A DNA stretch of 64,000 nt, from NCBI GenBank assembly GCA_937926105.1, contig CALANS010000003.1:1-64000 (forward strand). Direction: 5' to 3'. Made by a program: the position numbers and the translations under genes. Origin of the DNA: an uncultured Actinomycetes bacterium (lineage in GTDB: Bacteria > Actinomycetota > Actinomycetes > Mycobacteriales > Nakamurellaceae). This document shows, piece after piece, positions 50,335-58,856 of this stretch. A model generated the notes under the pieces. The model was not told the DNA's origin, did no database searches, and saw nothing but the letters and a program-made list of their open reading frames with translations. Numbering within the stretch: position 1 is the stretch's first letter; each line of letters begins with the position of its first letter.

Positions 50335-51372
50335 GTGACAGTGGACACCGGCGCCGCGGCGCCATCCACACCGTCGGGGCCGCCGACGTCCCCACCCGCG
50401 CCGGCTCGGCGCCGATACCGCCCCGGCTCGCTGGAGATCTTCGGATCGATCCTGCTGGCGGGCGTGGTACTGCGCGAGCCGCTCTCGACCCTGCTCCGGC
50501 CCGGCGGGGCAGAGACATGGCTGACGATCTTCGTCGCCGTCAACGTGCAGGCGCTGCCGTTCTTGGTATTCGGCGTCGTGGTGTCTGGGGCCATCGCGGC
50601 GTACGTGCCCGCCTCGTTCCTGTCCCGGATCGTGCCGGACCGGCCGCTGGTGGCGGTGCCGCTCGCCGGGGTCTGCGGTGTCGCGCTGCCGGGTTGCGAG
50701 TGCGGGTCGGTGCCCATCGCCGGCCGGTTGATGGACCGCGGGGTGCGACCCTCGGCAGCGCTGGCGTTCTTGCTGTCCGCGCCGGCCATCAATCCCGTCG
50801 TGCTGGCGGCGACGGCGGTCGCCTTTCAGGCCGACCTGCGGATGGCATGGGCAAGGCTGGTGGCCGGGCTGGCTACCGCCGTGATCGTGGGGCTGATCTG
50901 GGAGCGGCTGGGCCGCCCGGAATGGCTGCGACCCCGCACCCGTGTGACGGCGGATCGGCAGGTGCCGCGCTGGCAGGCGTTTCTGTCCGCCATGCGTGCC
51001 GACTTCGCGCAGGCCGCCGGATTCCTGGTGATCGGGGCGGGTAGCGCCGCCACCCTCAACGTGGTGGTGCCGCGCTCCTGGATGCAGCACGTCGGCTCCT
51101 CGATCCTGCTGTCGGTGCTGCTGATGGGACTGTTGGCGTTCGTGATGGCGCTGTGCAGCGAGGCGGACGCATTTGTGGCGGCATCGCTGTCCACCATTCC
51201 CATGGTCGGCAAGCTGGTGTTCCTGACCGTCGGACCGGCCGTCGACGTCAAGCTGGTGGCCATGCAGGCGGGCATTCTGGGCCGACGCTTCGCCGCCCGA
51301 TTCGCGCCGCTCACCTTCGCGGTGGCGGTGGTCGTCGGGACCGGCGTCGGGCTGGCATTCTGGGGGTGGTGA
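50335..51372 (+). CDS. DUF318/UPF0718-type permease (YraQ/YcgR family)
   Basis: A 345-residue membrane protein with about eight helices in two similar halves. Family marks are the cysteine-bearing GVALPGCECGSVPIAGRLM, ALAFLLSAPAINPVVLAAT and, in the second half, LCSEADAFVAASL. The proline-rich N terminus (30 residues) is cytoplasmic. It overlaps no gene but is 1 bp from the DUF1980 gene that follows. Members of this family occur with DUF1980 partners in several phyla; the Zur box upstream suggests a role in zinc or metallochaperone handling here. The solute is unknown. Confidence 0.88.
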   Translation: MTVDTGAAAPSTPSGPPTSPPAPARRRYRPGSLEIFGSILLAGVVLREPLSTLLRPGGAETWLTIFVAVNVQALPFLVFGVVVSGAIAAYVPASFLSRIVPDRPLVAVPLAGVCGVALPGCECGSVPIAGRLMDRGVRPSAALAFLLSAPAINPVVLAATAVAFQADLRMAWARLVAGLATAVIVGLIWERLGRPEWLRPRTRVTADRQVPRWQAFLSAMRADFAQAAGFLVIGAGSAATLNVVVPRSWMQHVGSSILLSVLLMGLLAFVMALCSEADAFVAASLSTIPMVGKLVFLTVGPAVDVKLVAMQAGILGRRFAARFAPLTFAVAVVVGTGVGLAFWGW

Positions 51373-51373
51373 C

Positions 51374-52231
51374 GTGGATCGGCTGACGCAGTCCGTGCTG
51401 GTGACGCTGGTCGGCGGGGCGCTGGTCGCGCTGACCGCATCGGGCCGCTTCGCGCTGTACGTCAAGAGCGGGTTCGGGCCGCTGCTGCTCGCGGCGGGCA
51501 TCGCGCTGATGCTCGTCGGCGTCGCGTGCGTGGTGCTGGCGATGCGTGCCGACGGTCGGGCGCAGGCCGGGGCACCGGCCACCGACCAACCGCGGGCCGG
51601 CGACCACAGCCACGACCACTCCCGAGCCGCCTGGCTACTGGTGTTGCCAGTGTTGGCGCTGCTGCTGGCCCCACCCGCGCTCGGCGCCGACGCCGTCGCC
51701 CGCACCTCCGGCTCCCAGGCGGTAGCCGACGCGCCGCCGCCCCTGGACCCGAACGGCCCCGACCAGGTCGTCACCGGCGACGGCGGCTACAAGCCCAACG
51801 ACGGCCTGGGCTCTGCGCCCAGCGAGACCACGGTGGACGGGCAGCAAGTCCGCACCATGACCTTCCCGCCGCTGCCGACCGGCAGCAAGCCCGACGTGCC
51901 GCTGTCGGAGTTCGTGCAGCGCGCCCTGTACGACCCGACCGGGTCCGTGACCGCACACCCCGTCACCGTGACCGGGTTTATCGCCCCGGCCGGCAAGAAC
52001 TTCGACGACGGCTACCTCATCGCGCAGCTGATCATCTCCTGCTGCGCCGCGGACGCGCGCGCCGTCCGGGTGCACGTCGACGGGGCCGAACCGTTCGCCG
52101 CGGGCACCTGGGTCACTGCCGTCGTCACCGCCTACCCGGGGTCGGGCACGCTCGCCAACGAATACGTGCCGACCGTCGCCGTCGCGTCGATCACCAAGCG
52201 GGTGCAACCCAAGGACCCGTACGGACGCTGA
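51374..52231 (+). CDS. DUF1980/TIGR03943 family protein (YcgQ-like)
   Basis: A 285-residue protein. Two N-terminal helices (LVTLVGGALVALTASGRFAL and LLAAGIALMLVGVACVVLAM) and a third near residue 80, with HSHDHSRA between them as a possible metal-binding tract; then an extracytoplasmic domain with VTGFIAPAGKNFDDGYLIAQLIISCCAADARAV (the CCAAD motif is the family hallmark) and WVTAVVTAY. GTG start at 51374, 1 bp after the permease stop. The permease/DUF1980 pair is conserved; function unproven, with Zur control here pointing to zinc. Confidence 0.87.
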   Translation: MDRLTQSVLVTLVGGALVALTASGRFALYVKSGFGPLLLAAGIALMLVGVACVVLAMRADGRAQAGAPATDQPRAGDHSHDHSRAAWLLVLPVLALLLAPPALGADAVARTSGSQAVADAPPPLDPNGPDQVVTGDGGYKPNDGLGSAPSETTVDGQQVRTMTFPPLPTGSKPDVPLSEFVQRALYDPTGSVTAHPVTVTGFIAPAGKNFDDGYLIAQLIISCCAADARAVRVHVDGAEPFAAGTWVTAVVTAYPGSGTLANEYVPTVAVASITKRVQPKDPYGR

Positions 52232-52274
52232 CTGCGTCCGGCAGGCCGCCGCACCCCATCTGCGTGTCCGTCTG

Positions 52275-52344
52275 CGATCTGCGTGTGCAATAGTGCCCGC
52301 AGATCGACACTCGGCACGCAGACCGGAAACGCGCACGCAGATCG
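52275..52344. repeat. Intergenic palindromic repeat, CGATCTGCG family (copy 2)
   Basis: CGATCTGCG (52275-52283) and CGCAGATCG (52298-52306) form a perfect 9-bp stem with a 14-nt loop; CGCAGATCGAC recurs at 52336, 38 bp on, as part of a 38-bp direct repeat that includes GGCACGCAGACCGG twice. Located between convergent genes, so the stem may end transcription from both sides. Same arms as at 3101-3158. Confidence 0.6.
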
Positions 52345-52373
52345 ACGCCCGGCACGCAGACCGGCACCTGGCG

Positions 52374-53747
52374 TCAGTGGTTGTCGGAACCGGGCGGCCC
52401 CAGGACCGGCGGCTTGGCCTGCAGCGCGGCGAGCACCTTCGGGTCCTGCATCTTCATCCAGTCGACCACGTCCCGGAACGGGACGCAGTAGATGCCGGGC
52501 TTGCCACAGTTGTCCAGCAGGAAGTTGCCCAATGCCACGGTGTAGGCGTTGTTGTTCCACTCGTTGAAGTGGTTGCCCAGCAGCAGCGGGGCATGGCTGC
52601 CCGCCAGCGCCCCGTCCAGCATGTCCTGGTAGGTCGCCGTGACCTGCTTGGCATCCGCGTCGGACTGCGCCTGGGACACGGTCTTCATCTGCTGGGTCGC
52701 CGGGTCGTACTCCTGCGAGTACCAGAAGTTGTAGTCCATGGTGATCTGGAAGTGATTGGGGCCGTACCCGGGAGTGTTGCCGTGCATGGGGAACTCGGCC
52801 ATGCCCATGTTCCAGATCTTGTACTTGGGCGAGCGATCCGGCCAGACGATGCCGCGCCGGGTGAAGGACTGGTCGTAGTCCATGTGGTGCGCAATCAGCG
52901 CGGGATAGAGCGCTTCCTGGGTGCCTTCCAGGCAGGGGGTGCGCTCGCCGGTCACCTCACTGGCCGGCACGTTCAGGGTCGGCAGGTTCGGTGCGTCGTT
53001 GAGTGACTTGTAGTTCTTCCAGAACTCGAAGAACTGGTCCAGGTCGTTGTTCCAGTCCGCTGTTGTCCACTCCGCAGCTCCCGGAGGGTTGTCCGAGCAG
53101 AAGTGCCCCATGAAGTGCGTGGCGATCTCGTCGCCGTTGGCGTAGGCCTTGTTCAGGTCCAGGATTTCCTGCTTGACCTCGGCCAGGGTGTTCCACGATC
53201 CGAGTGAACTCGTGCCCCGGGCATGCCCGGAACCCTGGTAGGCGTCCTTGTGCTGCTCGTCAATCAGGTAGAGCCCGGTTAGGTTCGCGGTGAAGTGGAA
53301 CGGCACCTGCTTCGCGATCCCGAACCAGTAGTCCCACTTCTCGTGCCAGCCGGCGCCGTCGAAGCTGACCGCGATGAACTGCGGCGGCTTCTCGCCCGGC
53401 TTGAGCTTGGTCGGTACGAACCCGTCCGGCTCGGCGTTCGGATTCGTGGAGGCGGTGCTGGTACCCGGTCCGCCGCTGGTGCTGCCGCCGGTCGAGGTGC
53501 TGCCGCCGGTCGGTGACGACGGCGTCGACGATCCGCCGGCTCCGGACGAGCCGGTCTGCTGCGCCGATCCCGACGGGGCCGGCGACTCGGACGACGCGCC
53601 GCTCGCGCTGCCCGTCACCGATGACGCCGGCCGATAGCTCGTCTGCGTAACGGTGACGGTGGGTCCGGCACCACTGCTGCTGCAGGCGGCCGCGCTCAAC
53701 GCGGCGACGGTGAGGACGGCCAATCCGGCCAGACGGCGACGTCGCAT
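52374..53747 (-). CDS. Polysaccharide deacetylase-like lipoprotein with altered active site
   Basis: A 457-residue exported protein. Signal peptide LAVLTVAALSAAAC with lipobox AAAC, about 90 residues of Ser/Gly/Thr linker, then a NodB-like fold: FIAVSFDGAGWHEKWDYW corresponds to motif 1 but has one Asp where active enzymes have two (TFDDG), and ATHFMGHFC matches motif 2 with its H-x3-H metal ligands. Later segments PLLLGNHFNEWNNNAYT contribute the C-terminal histidine. Long Asn/Trp-rich loops replace the standard ones. It may be a divergent deacetylase or a carbohydrate-binding relative. ATG 53747 (GTG 53753 possible). Confidence 0.8.
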   Translation of the reverse strand: MRRRRLAGLAVLTVAALSAAACSSSGAGPTVTVTQTSYRPASSVTGSASGASSESPAPSGSAQQTGSSGAGGSSTPSSPTGGSTSTGGSTSGGPGTSTASTNPNAEPDGFVPTKLKPGEKPPQFIAVSFDGAGWHEKWDYWFGIAKQVPFHFTANLTGLYLIDEQHKDAYQGSGHARGTSSLGSWNTLAEVKQEILDLNKAYANGDEIATHFMGHFCSDNPPGAAEWTTADWNNDLDQFFEFWKNYKSLNDAPNLPTLNVPASEVTGERTPCLEGTQEALYPALIAHHMDYDQSFTRRGIVWPDRSPKYKIWNMGMAEFPMHGNTPGYGPNHFQITMDYNFWYSQEYDPATQQMKTVSQAQSDADAKQVTATYQDMLDGALAGSHAPLLLGNHFNEWNNNAYTVALGNFLLDNCGKPGIYCVPFRDVVDWMKMQDPKVLAALQAKPPVLGPPGSDNH

Positions 53748-53919
53748 GTCCACTCCCCGGTCTTGCTGGAACATCGGGACGGAAACGCGCAGGTTTCCGA
53801 ACCGGTGACGCTTCGCTTGGCGAAAGGTTGCGCGTCCAGCATCGTCCTCCGGGGGTGAGCCCGGGGTGAGGGCGGCGCGCCGCGCACCGGCAAGGCGAAC
53901 GCTTACCCTGATCAGCACC

Positions 53920-54765
53920 ATGACCGAAGCACGCACCTTCCGCCTCGATGACGAGTTCCTGCCGTCGATCGGGTCCACCCCGCCAGAGCCGGGTTCCGGC
54001 CGGCGCGACACTGCCAGGTCGGTGCGCTGGGAGATCGTGCTGGTCTTCGTCATCACCCTCGGCATGAGCGGGCTGCGTTCCCTGGTCGGCATCATCGAGA
54101 CGCAGATCAAGGCACACCAGGCGCAGATCTCGCTGAGCCAGGTCCACGTCTCGGTGGCTGCCCCCAAGTCGTCGGTGGGCCTGGTGGATCTCGTCTATCA
54201 GCTGCTGGCAATCGCCCAGGGGCTGGCGTGGGGCGGGCTCGGACTGTATCTGCTATGGCGGGCCGGGGCGAGCCTGTCGAAGCACCTGGGGCTCAACCTG
54301 CGCCGGCCCTGGCACGACGCGGCGGCCGGGGTCGGGCTCGCCGCACTGATCGGCATCCCAGGCCTGGCGCTCTACCTGATCGGCAACAAGCTGGGCATCA
54401 CGCTAACGGTCGAGGCATCCACCATGACCGACGTGTGGTGGCGGGCGCCGGTGTCGGTGCTGATCGCCTTCCAGAACGGGTTCCTGGAGGAATGCCTGGT
54501 CGTCGGGTATCTGCTGGTGCGGTTACGACAGCTGGACCTGCGGCCCTGGGCGGCGCTGTTGATCTCCGCGGTACTGCGCGGCTCCTACCACCTCTACCAG
54601 GGCTACGGCGGGTTCGCCGGGAACGTGGTGATGGGGCTGGTGTTCGGCTTCGCATTCCTGCGCTGGCGTCGGCTATGGCCGCTGGTGCTGGCACACGGGC
54701 TGATCGACACTGTGGCGATCGTCGGCTACCCGCTGCTGCACGGGCACGTGTCCTGGTTGCCCTGA
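53920..54765 (+). CDS. CPBP-family intramembrane metalloprotease
   Basis: A 281-residue membrane protein with about seven helices. Motifs of the CPBP (CAAX protease/bacteriocin-processing) family: Glu-Glu in NGFLEECLVVGYLL, Arg-x3-His-type SAVLRGSYHLYQGYGG, and the final histidine in LVLAHGLIDTVAI. A 40-residue cytoplasmic N terminus precedes the first helix. Start ATG 53920. Divergent from the deacetylase-like gene across 172 bp that holds a short hairpin (CTTCGC-TTG-GCGAAA) near 53810 and presumably both promoters. Substrate unknown. Confidence 0.91.
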   Translation: MTEARTFRLDDEFLPSIGSTPPEPGSGRRDTARSVRWEIVLVFVITLGMSGLRSLVGIIETQIKAHQAQISLSQVHVSVAAPKSSVGLVDLVYQLLAIAQGLAWGGLGLYLLWRAGASLSKHLGLNLRRPWHDAAAGVGLAALIGIPGLALYLIGNKLGITLTVEASTMTDVWWRAPVSVLIAFQNGFLEECLVVGYLLVRLRQLDLRPWAALLISAVLRGSYHLYQGYGGFAGNVVMGLVFGFAFLRWRRLWPLVLAHGLIDTVAIVGYPLLHGHVSWLP

Positions 54766-54778
54766 CCCGCGTCCTGCT

Positions 54779-54894
54779 GCATGGATCAACTTTTGCGCGG
54801 CATGGATCAACTGTGCCGGCATGGATCAACATCGCCGAAATGTGACGGGTGATGCCCCTGGGACGAACTTCGTGCATGCAGGGCACGTTGATCC
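54779..54894. repeat. Intergenic element, copy B (GCATGGATCAAC repeats)
   Basis: GCATGGATCAAC occurs three times in tandem (54779, 54800, 54819), followed by CGCCGAAATGTGACGG (54833-54848) and GGGACGAACTTCGTGCATGC (54860-54879), then the inverted end GTTGATCC (54887-54894). The two core blocks and their spacing are identical to copy A at 33774-33878. It fills the 143-bp gap between the convergent CPBP and S9 peptidase genes and may double as a terminator. Confidence 0.74.
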
Positions 54895-54908
54895 AGGCGG
54901 CGGTGAGG

Positions 54909-57041
54909 TCAGAGCAGCTCGGGCCGGCGGAACTCCCCGCCGAGCACATGCCAGGCCAGGAATGCCAGCACCGTGTCGTACCAGACCCGTGCATGATTCG
55001 GGGTCAGCACCCAGTGGTTCTCGTCCGGGAAGTACAGGAACCGGTGCGGCAACTCGGCATTCGGGTCGGCGTGCGCCAGCAGGTCCCACCACAGGCGCAG
55101 TCCCTCGCCGATCGGCACCCGGTAGTCCCGGTCGCCGTGGATCACCAGCATCGGGGTGCGGATGTCGGCGGCCGCGGCGGACGGGGTATGCGCCCGCATC
55201 ATCTCGGCGGTCATCTCGTCCCGCCAGAAATTGGGCGCGTCGGTGGTGCCGCCGAAGGACGGCAGGTCCCACAGGCTGGCGTGCGAGACGATGGCGCGGA
55301 ACCGGTTGGTGTGCCCGGCGATCCAGTTGGCCATGTAACCGCCGAACGAGCCGCCCATCATCGCGGTGCGCCCGGCGTCCAGGTCGTCCCGGTGGGCGAG
55401 CACGGCGTCGGTCGCCGCCAGCACGTCGGTGAACGGTTCGTCGCCCCAGCGCCCCCAGCCGCGCCGGATCATGTCCTGCCCGTAGCCGGTGGACAGCGCC
55501 GGATCGGGCAACAGCACCGCGTACCCGGCAGCGACCATGATCCACGGGCACCAGCGCCACGACCAGGCATTCCAGCTGGACACCGGCCCGCCGTGCACCC
55601 ACAACAGCAGCGGAGCCTGGTGATCCGGCGACGCGCCCTCGGGCAATGCCAGGTAGGAGCGTATCGGCGTGCCGTCGGCCGCGGTCGCCATCACCTCCGT
55701 CAGAGTGCCGGGCAGCTCGGGGCGGGGCGCCGGGCCGCGCAACTCACGGGGCCGTTGATCGTCCAGCGAGACATCCAGCGCGACAATCGTTCCCGGGTCC
55801 GTGTAAGAGCTGCGCACGGCGAGCAGCGTGCGACCATCCGGGTGCACCTGGACACTGGAGTAGGCGCCGTCGGCCGCGAGCCGGCGCCGGGCGCCACCCG
55901 CCACATCCAGCGCGAACACCGGTGCCCGACCGTTCTGGTCGGCGGTGAAGTACAGCGTGCGACCGTCCGGGGAGAAGTCCAGCGACGAGGGGCGCAGCTC
56001 TCCCTCCAGCGGAAGTTCACGCGGCTCGCCACCGGTGGCCGGCATGATCCACAGCGAGATCCGGTGCGGCTCGTCGGCGGTGCCGAAATCCTCGCGGACA
56101 TAGGCGATCTGCGTGCCATCCGGGGAGATCGCGGGCAGACCCAGCGCGACCTTCGCGGGGGCGGCGAGCTCGGTCCGCGAGCCGGTCGCGCAGTCGACGC
56201 GCACCAGCCCGGCGGCCAGGTCGGTGTGCCCGTCGATGCGCTGCCAGCTGGTCACCACGAAGCTACCGTCGGCACTGACGGCGCTATCCGCCTCGGTGAG
56301 CGCCCGGCCGGCATCCGGGGTCAGGTCCGTCAGCTCCAGCCGCGGGGCGTTCCCGGGATCACCGTCACCGCCGGCCTCCGGTTCCCCCGCCCAGCGCGCG
56401 GCGAACAGCCGCGGCTGCTCCGGGCCGAGGTCGTGGTCCCAGTAGCGGACTGGGTAGCCGTCGTGCAGGATGGCGGCGACCTTGGCATCCTTGCGGCGCT
56501 TGCGTTTGTCCGCGTCCTGCTCGGTCGTCGCGGTGCCTTCGAAAACCGTGGCGGTGACGAGGATGTCGCCGGACTGCCGAGCCACCGACACGCCGCCGAT
56601 CCCGCCATCGGCGGCGGCGACCTGCCGGGCCTCGCCGGCACCGGCGGGCAGCAGCCACAGCGCGGCCTTGCCGTCCGTGTCCGATCCCTTGTCCTTGCCG
56701 GCGCCGGCGTCGGGGCGACGCGAGGTGAACAGCACCGAGTTGTCCGGCAGGATCGCCGGTCCGGCCTCGCCCGGAGCGGACCTGGTCAGGCGGCGCGCGG
56801 GAAGCACTCCGGCAGGATCCACTTCCCACAGCGCGGAGACGTACTTCGTCTTCTCGGCGTCCAGCTCGCTCGCCACGGCCACCAGCCGGGTGCCGTCCGG
56901 GGACAGGGCGATGCCACCCTGCCGGCGCAGTGCCACGTACGCGGCGACATCGTGGAACGGGGTGCGTGGTGCGCCGGCCGGTCCGCCCGGGGTGGTGGCG
57001 GTCAGGTCGGCGTCGGATTCGGTTTCTGGCATGGGGACCAT
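54909..57041 (-). CDS. S9-family prolyl oligopeptidase/acylaminoacyl-peptidase-like enzyme
   Basis: A 710-residue serine peptidase. The N-terminal two thirds is a beta-propeller with WD40-like PD40 repeats (LSPDGTRLVAVAS, ISPDGTQIAYV, FSPDGRTLYFT); the C-terminal alpha/beta hydrolase domain has the nucleophile in MMGGSFGGYMANW, the acid in VIHGDRDYRVPIGEG and the catalytic histidine in PDENHWV. No signal peptide, so cytoplasmic. It should release N-terminal residues or short peptides from peptides. Start ATG 57041 (or 57032). Confidence 0.94.
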   Translation of the reverse strand: MVPMPETESDADLTATTPGGPAGAPRTPFHDVAAYVALRRQGGIALSPDGTRLVAVASELDAEKTKYVSALWEVDPAGVLPARRLTRSAPGEAGPAILPDNSVLFTSRRPDAGAGKDKGSDTDGKAALWLLPAGAGEARQVAAADGGIGGVSVARQSGDILVTATVFEGTATTEQDADKRKRRKDAKVAAILHDGYPVRYWDHDLGPEQPRLFAARWAGEPEAGGDGDPGNAPRLELTDLTPDAGRALTEADSAVSADGSFVVTSWQRIDGHTDLAAGLVRVDCATGSRTELAAPAKVALGLPAISPDGTQIAYVREDFGTADEPHRISLWIMPATGGEPRELPLEGELRPSSLDFSPDGRTLYFTADQNGRAPVFALDVAGGARRRLAADGAYSSVQVHPDGRTLLAVRSSYTDPGTIVALDVSLDDQRPRELRGPAPRPELPGTLTEVMATAADGTPIRSYLALPEGASPDHQAPLLLWVHGGPVSSWNAWSWRWCPWIMVAAGYAVLLPDPALSTGYGQDMIRRGWGRWGDEPFTDVLAATDAVLAHRDDLDAGRTAMMGGSFGGYMANWIAGHTNRFRAIVSHASLWDLPSFGGTTDAPNFWRDEMTAEMMRAHTPSAAAADIRTPMLVIHGDRDYRVPIGEGLRLWWDLLAHADPNAELPHRFLYFPDENHWVLTPNHARVWYDTVLAFLAWHVLGGEFRRPELL

Positions 57042-57121
57042 CCTGCACCCCCGCCACCGTCCGCCGCGCATGCCCCGAAGGTCGCGGCTTGCGCAACGCC
57101 AGGGCGTCGTAGGGTGCCGTT

Positions 57122-57778
57122 ATGACGAGCCCTGCCGGTATTCCGGCCGAATACACCCGCGCCGCCGACTGGCTGCTATCCACTACCAGGACGGTCCGTA
57201 AGCGGCTGGATCTGGACCGGCCGGTGCCGAGCCAGGTGATCACCGAATGCCTGCGACTGGCTGTGCAGGCTCCCACCGGTAGCAACGTGCAGGGCTGGCG
57301 CTGGCTGGTGGTGACGGATCCGGCTCTGCGCGGACGGCTCGCCGAGCTGTACCGCTCCGGCGGCGAGGCCTATATGCAGGCCAGGTCGGGCCAACCCGCG
57401 CCCGACGAGCAGACGGCCCGGGTCCGCGACTCGTCGGGCTACCTGATGCAGGTGATCGATCGGGTGCCGGTACTGGTCATCCCGTGCCTGCAGGGCCGCA
57501 TCCACCGGGTGGAGCACGCAGCGGCATTCTTCGGCTCGATCCTGCCCGCGGCCTGGAGTTTCGCGCTGGCGCTGCGATCTCGCGGGCTCGGCTCCGCGTG
57601 GACCACCTTCCATCTGGCGCATGAGCGGGAGGCCGCCGAGCTGCTGGGCATCCCGGAGGACGTCACGCAGGCGGCGATGCTGCCCGTCGCCTACACCCTT
57701 GGCACACAGTTCCGGCCCGCGCAGCGTCCCCCGGTGGAGCAGATCACCTACTGGGACGGCTGGGGCGCTACCGGCTGA
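57122..57778 (+). CDS. Nitroreductase-family FMN protein
   Basis: A 218-residue flavoprotein. FMN-binding segment near residue 55 (RLAVQAPTGSNVQGWRWLVV) and the later GSILPAAWSFALALRSRGLGSAW with the LGIPEDVTQAAMLPVAY segment are typical of actinobacterial nitroreductases. It would reduce nitro or quinone compounds with NAD(P)H. Divergent from the S9 peptidase across 80 bp. Its last 11 bp overlap the 3' end of the glycerate kinase gene on the other strand. Confidence 0.9.
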   Translation: MTSPAGIPAEYTRAADWLLSTTRTVRKRLDLDRPVPSQVITECLRLAVQAPTGSNVQGWRWLVVTDPALRGRLAELYRSGGEAYMQARSGQPAPDEQTARVRDSSGYLMQVIDRVPVLVIPCLQGRIHRVEHAAAFFGSILPAAWSFALALRSRGLGSAWTTFHLAHEREAAELLGIPEDVTQAAMLPVAYTLGTQFRPAQRPPVEQITYWDGWGATG

Positions 57779-58832
57779 CCAGGTGCGCCGCCACAGCCCG
57801 CTCGATGCATCGGGCCGTGTCGGACAGCGCGGCGTCGGTTCCGAACAGGTCGACCAGGGCGGTGACGGTGACCCCGGCGGGCACCGGCACGGACGGGTCG
57901 GACGCCCCACACACCACCAGCACCGGCAGGTCTCGCTTCCGGGCGCGAGCGATCACGCCGCCGACCACCTTGCCGTCCAGCGACTGCGCGTCGAACCGGC
58001 CCTCGCCGGTCACCACCAGGGCTGCGCCACCCAGCATCTCGTCCAAGGCGCGGTCCAGGCCGGCGGCGTCGGCCAGGGTGTCGAACCCCTCGACGAGTTC
58101 GGCCCCGATCGCGGCCAGCCCCCCGGACAGCCCGCCGGCGGCGCCGGACCGATCCAGGGCCTGCACGTCGACGCCGAACCGGTCCCGATACTGCTGGCGC
58201 AGGTCGGCCAGCCGGGCCGACAGCACGACGACCTGCTCCGGGCTCGCGCCCTTCTGCGGCCCGAAAACTGCTGCGGCGTCCAGGAAACGGGTCCGCACAT
58301 CGGCACAGACCCGCAGCCGCACTCCGGCCGGTAACGCGCTGGGGCCGTCGCCAGGGGCCAGCACGGTCAGCGCGCCGGACCCGCCGTCGGTGCTGGCCGA
58401 GCCGCCGACCCCGACCAGGATGTCCGTCGCGCCGGCGCCGAGGGCGGCAGCGATCAGCTCGCCGGTGCCGCGGGTGGAGGCGGCCATCGGGTCGTTGCCG
58501 TGCGCGCCGCCGGCCAGCAGCAAGCCGGAGGCGGTGGCCATCTCGATCACGGCACGCCCGGCGTCCAGGCGCCAGCCGGCGTCGACCGCCGTTCCCAGCG
58601 GCCCCGTCACGGCCGTCACCCGGTTGGCGCCGCCGAACACGTCCAGGGTGCCCTCACCGCCGTCGGCCAGCGGCAGCTGCCGGCAGGGCAGAACGGCGCG
58701 CGGAGCGTCCGCGGCGCCGGCGGCAATACCGGCAGCCATGGCGGCGGCGGCCTGGGAGGCGGTGGCGGTGCCGCGGAACTTGTCCGGCGCCGCCAGCACC
58801 CGCAGCATCCCGGCCGGACGGCTCATCGACAT
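57768..58832 (-). CDS. Glycerate kinase (GlxK/GarK family)
   Basis: A 354-residue kinase of the glycerate 2-kinase type. The N terminus VLAAPDKFRGTATASQAAAAMAAG, the LPLADGGEGTLDV motif and VGVGGSASTDGGSGAL are diagnostic, with a C-terminal TGEGRFDAQSLDGKVVGG. It phosphorylates D-glycerate from glyoxylate or serine breakdown. It overlaps the nitroreductase gene tail-to-tail by 11 bp and starts 24 bp after the SEC-C protein stop codon on the same strand. Confidence 0.93.
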   Translation of the reverse strand: MSMSRPAGMLRVLAAPDKFRGTATASQAAAAMAAGIAAGAADAPRAVLPCRQLPLADGGEGTLDVFGGANRVTAVTGPLGTAVDAGWRLDAGRAVIEMATASGLLLAGGAHGNDPMAASTRGTGELIAAALGAGATDILVGVGGSASTDGGSGALTVLAPGDGPSALPAGVRLRVCADVRTRFLDAAAVFGPQKGASPEQVVVLSARLADLRQQYRDRFGVDVQALDRSGAAGGLSGGLAAIGAELVEGFDTLADAAGLDRALDEMLGGAALVVTGEGRFDAQSLDGKVVGGVIARARKRDLPVLVVCGASDPSVPVPAGVTVTALVDLFGTDAALSDTARCIERAVAAHLVSR

Positions 58833-58856
58833 CTCGTCACCGCCCCGAAACCCGCG

